From NCBI GenBank assembly GCA_964518505.1, contig CAZFGT010000004.1:43498-107497 (forward strand): 64,000 bases of DNA, in the 5' to 3' direction. The notes below the pieces were generated by a model, which was not told where the DNA came from, did not search any database, and was given only the letters and a program-made list of their open reading frames with translations. How positions within the stretch are numbered: position 1 is the stretch's first letter; every line of letters starts with the position of its first letter. This DNA is from DASPUH01 sp964518505 (GTDB taxonomy: Bacteria; Chloroflexota; Limnocylindria; Limnocylindrales; CSP1-4). The position numbers and the translations under genes are program-made. Below, piece after piece: positions 62,450-64,000 of this stretch.

Positions 62450-63000
62450 TCGACCGCCGCGAGGGCCTCGGGATCGCCGGTCGCGGCGCCCGCCGCCGCC
62501 GCCGCCTCCTCCTCGGCCTCATCGGCCTCGCGCAGCCTGGCCGCCGGGATGAGGTCGGCCTCCGGCCCCAGGGCGTCCAGGTACAGCTCACCCTGGAGGT
62601 GGTCGAACTCGTGCTGCATGGCCCGGGCCAGGAGGCCCGTGCCGACGAGGCGCACCTTGCGGCCGTGGCGGTCCTGCGCCTCGATCACGGCGCGCTCCGC
62701 GCGCGTGCGATAGGCGTAGAAGCCGGGCACCGAGAGGCAGCCCTCGAGGTCGTGGTCCTCACCGCCACGGCTCACCAGCCGGGGGTTGACCAGTTCGTGC
62801 AGGTGACCTTCCACCTCGATCACGCAGACCTGCAGGACGACCCCCACCTGGTGGGCGGCGATGCCCACGCCGGGCGCGTCACGCATCGTGTCGACCATGT
62901 CATCGAGCAGGCGATGGAGCGTCTTGTCGAAGGTCCGCACGCGCTCCCCGCGGCGGCGGAGGCGGGCGTCGCCGAGCGTGACGATGGGTCGGATGGTCAT
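62446..63000 (-). CDS. def: Peptide deformylase
   Basis: A 184-residue metalloenzyme that removes N-terminal formyl groups. The three family motifs are GVGIAAHQVG, EGCLSVPG and QHEFDHLQG, which include the Cys-His-His metal ligands and catalytic Glu. The C-terminal 25 residues are Ala/Glu-rich. A -10-like TATACT ends 8 nt before the ATG, so transcription may begin almost at the start codon. Confidence 0.95.
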   Translation of the reverse strand: MTIRPIVTLGDARLRRRGERVRTFDKTLHRLLDDMVDTMRDAPGVGIAAHQVGVVLQVCVIEVEGHLHELVNPRLVSRGGEDHDLEGCLSVPGFYAYRTRAERAVIEAQDRHGRKVRLVGTGLLARAMQHEFDHLQGELYLDALGPEADLIPAARLREADEAEEEAAAAAGAATGDPEALAAVE

Positions 63001-63008
63001 CGGCGCGG

Positions 63009-63014
63009 AGTATA
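63009..63014 (-). promoter_or_regulatory. -10 element of def (leaderless)
   Basis: Minus-strand TATACT in the 25-base gap between priA and def, 8 bases before the def ATG. The expected transcript would start within one or two bases of the start codon. Confidence 0.45.
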
Positions 63015-63025
63015 CGGGCGGTCGC

Positions 63026-64000
63026 TCACAGGAGACTGTCGGGGTCGACATCCACGCTCCACGGGGCGCCGGGGTCCCCGCCCAGGGTCTGCCCGGGGTC
63101 CGTCCCCCTGAGCGCGAGCTGGAAGCGCCACCGTCCGGCCCGTCGGGCCAGGTAGGCCGGCGCCGGCCCCAGCACGATCGTGTCGCTCGCCGCCTCCGCC
63201 GCACGCACGCGAAGCGCGGCCGCCAGGCGGCGGGCCTCGGTCTCCGCCGCGTCACGGTCGGCGAGGGCGACGGTGAGCTTGATGACCCGGCCGAAGGGCG
63301 GCGCCCCGAAGAGGCGGCGCTGGTCCAGCTCGGCCGTGTAGAACGCCTCGGGGTCGCCGCCAGCCGCCGCCAGCATCGCCGGCTGGTCGGGCTGGTAGGT
63401 CTGGATGATCGCCCGGCCGGGCCGGTCGCCGCGGCCGGTGCGTCCCACGGCCTGGCGCAGGAGCTGGTAGGTCCGTTCCGCCGCCCGCTCGTCAGGCAGG
63501 TTGAGGGCCACGTCGGCGGACACGACGCCGACCAGGACCACACCGGGCACGTCGAGCCCCTTGGTGACCAGGCTGGTGCCGACCAGCACGTCCACCTCGC
63601 CGTCGGTGAAGGCGTCGAGGACGCGCTCCGCGGCCCCCTTGTGGCGCACCACATCGCGGTCCAGGCGGGCCACTCGCAGCGCCGGATACCGCTCCCGGAC
63701 CTCGGCCTCCAGGCGCTCCGTGCCGGCCCCCAGGTAGCGGATGCGCGGCGAGGCGCAGGCCGGGCAGCGTCGCGCGAGAGGCGCCGTGGCGCCGCAGTGA
63801 TGGCAGCGCAGGCTCCCACTCGCCGCGTGGTAGACCAGCGGTCGCTGGCAGTCAGGGCACACCTGCACGTAGCCGCAGTCGCGGCAGAGCACCACAGACG
63901 CGCTGCCGCGGCGGTTGAGGACCAGGATGGCCTGTTCGCCGTCGACCGGATGGAGGTCGTCCAGGGCGGCCGCGAGGGCCGTGCTGAGCAGGGTCCGGTT
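63026..64000 (-). CDS. priA: Primosomal helicase PriA (3' part)
   Basis: The C-terminal 324 residues of PriA; the gene continues past the window edge. Visible are ILVLNRRGSASVVLCRDCG, the zinc-binding cysteines (CRDCG, CPDC, CHHC, CPAC), helicase motifs VDVLVGTSLVTKGLDVPGV and RQAVGRTGRGDRPG, and the C-terminal domain. PriA restarts stalled replication forks. priA upstream of def-fmt is a common order. Confidence 0.94.
   Translation of the reverse strand, partial: NRTLLSTALAAALDDLHPVDGEQAILVLNRRGSASVVLCRDCGYVQVCPDCQRPLVYHAASGSLRCHHCGATAPLARRCPACASPRIRYLGAGTERLEAEVRERYPALRVARLDRDVVRHKGAAERVLDAFTDGEVDVLVGTSLVTKGLDVPGVVLVGVVSADVALNLPDERAAERTYQLLRQAVGRTGRGDRPGRAIIQTYQPDQPAMLAAAGGDPEAFYTAELDQRRLFGAPPFGRVIKLTVALADRDAAETEARRLAAALRVRAAEAASDTIVLGPAPAYLARRAGRWRFQLALRGTDPGQTLGGDPGAPWSVDVDPDSLL

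Overview
This 64 kb window is a dense, high-GC stretch of bacterial chromosome. Almost every gene is on the minus strand, and most neighbours overlap by 1 to 14 bases (ATGA, GTGA or TGATG junctions), so the window reads as a few long, translationally coupled housekeeping operons. Composition, gene order and gene types point to a member of the Chloroflexota: single RNase J, eukaryote/archaeal-type ProRS, a roughly 200-residue EF-Ts, MEP-pathway isoprenoid genes, and ffh-rpsP-KH-rimM-trmD-rplS synteny. This is inference from gene content; no rRNA or tRNA gene is present to anchor the taxonomy.

Layout from high to low coordinates, the direction of transcription of the minus-strand genes. 64.0-59.9 kb: priA (partial), def, fmt, rlmN, dtd (replication restart, and N-terminal formylation and deformylation). 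rpmB (59.7 kb) is one of only two plus-strand genes. 59.6-53.2 kb: a DAK2/FakA-like kinase, recG, rsmD, coaD, a coiled-coil protein, yceD, rpmF. 53.2-44.6 kb: plsX, nusB, acpP, rnc, smc, ftsY, ffh (fatty acid/phospholipid, RNA processing, chromosome and SRP genes). 44.6-37.2 kb: a DUF3352 protein, rpsP, khpA, rimM, trmD, an ECF sigma/putative anti-sigma pair lodged between trmD and rplS, then rplS, rnhB, yraN. 36.8-28.6 kb: rpsB, tsf, pyrH, frr, uppS, cdsA, dxr, rseP, ispG. A plus-strand cupin gene (28.3 kb) diverges from proS (28.2-26.7 kb). 26.0-14.8 kb: nusA, ylxR, infB, rbfA, nrnA-like, truB, ribF, a terminator, rpsO, pnp, asd. 14.8-5.4 kb: udg, rnj, ftsK, a RodZ-like protein, pncC, murC, an NTF2-like protein, yajQ. 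5.3-1.0 kb: a marR-abc-abc efflux operon with a readable promoter and operator. 0.5-0 kb: a second ECF sigma factor followed by the first codons of the next, overlapping gene.

The most unusual feature is pnp. The polynucleotide phosphorylase carries an apparently intact DnaQ/PolC-like DEDDh 3'-5' exonuclease domain of about 165 residues, inserted in frame between its first RNase PH domain and the helical linker. Both the phosphorolytic catalytic residues and the five DEDDh residues are present, so the protein may combine phosphorolytic and hydrolytic 3'-5' RNA degradation in one ring. Its ribosome-binding site sits in an 8-bp hairpin that competes with a second hairpin, which suggests translational control.

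The four longest non-coding gaps (0.55-0.95, 26.0-26.7, 36.8-37.3 and 41.2-41.6 kb) hold no genes. They hold promoters, leader structures and several 95-185 bp elements bounded by inverted repeats. Two of these are copies of one family, whose four ends share a common terminal sequence of about 30 bases. Extended -10 promoters of the form TGCTANANT recur upstream of rpsO, rpsB, nusA, rplS and rpmB. Some genes (def, the DAK2 gene, asd) have a -10-like hexamer so close to the start codon that leaderless mRNA is likely.
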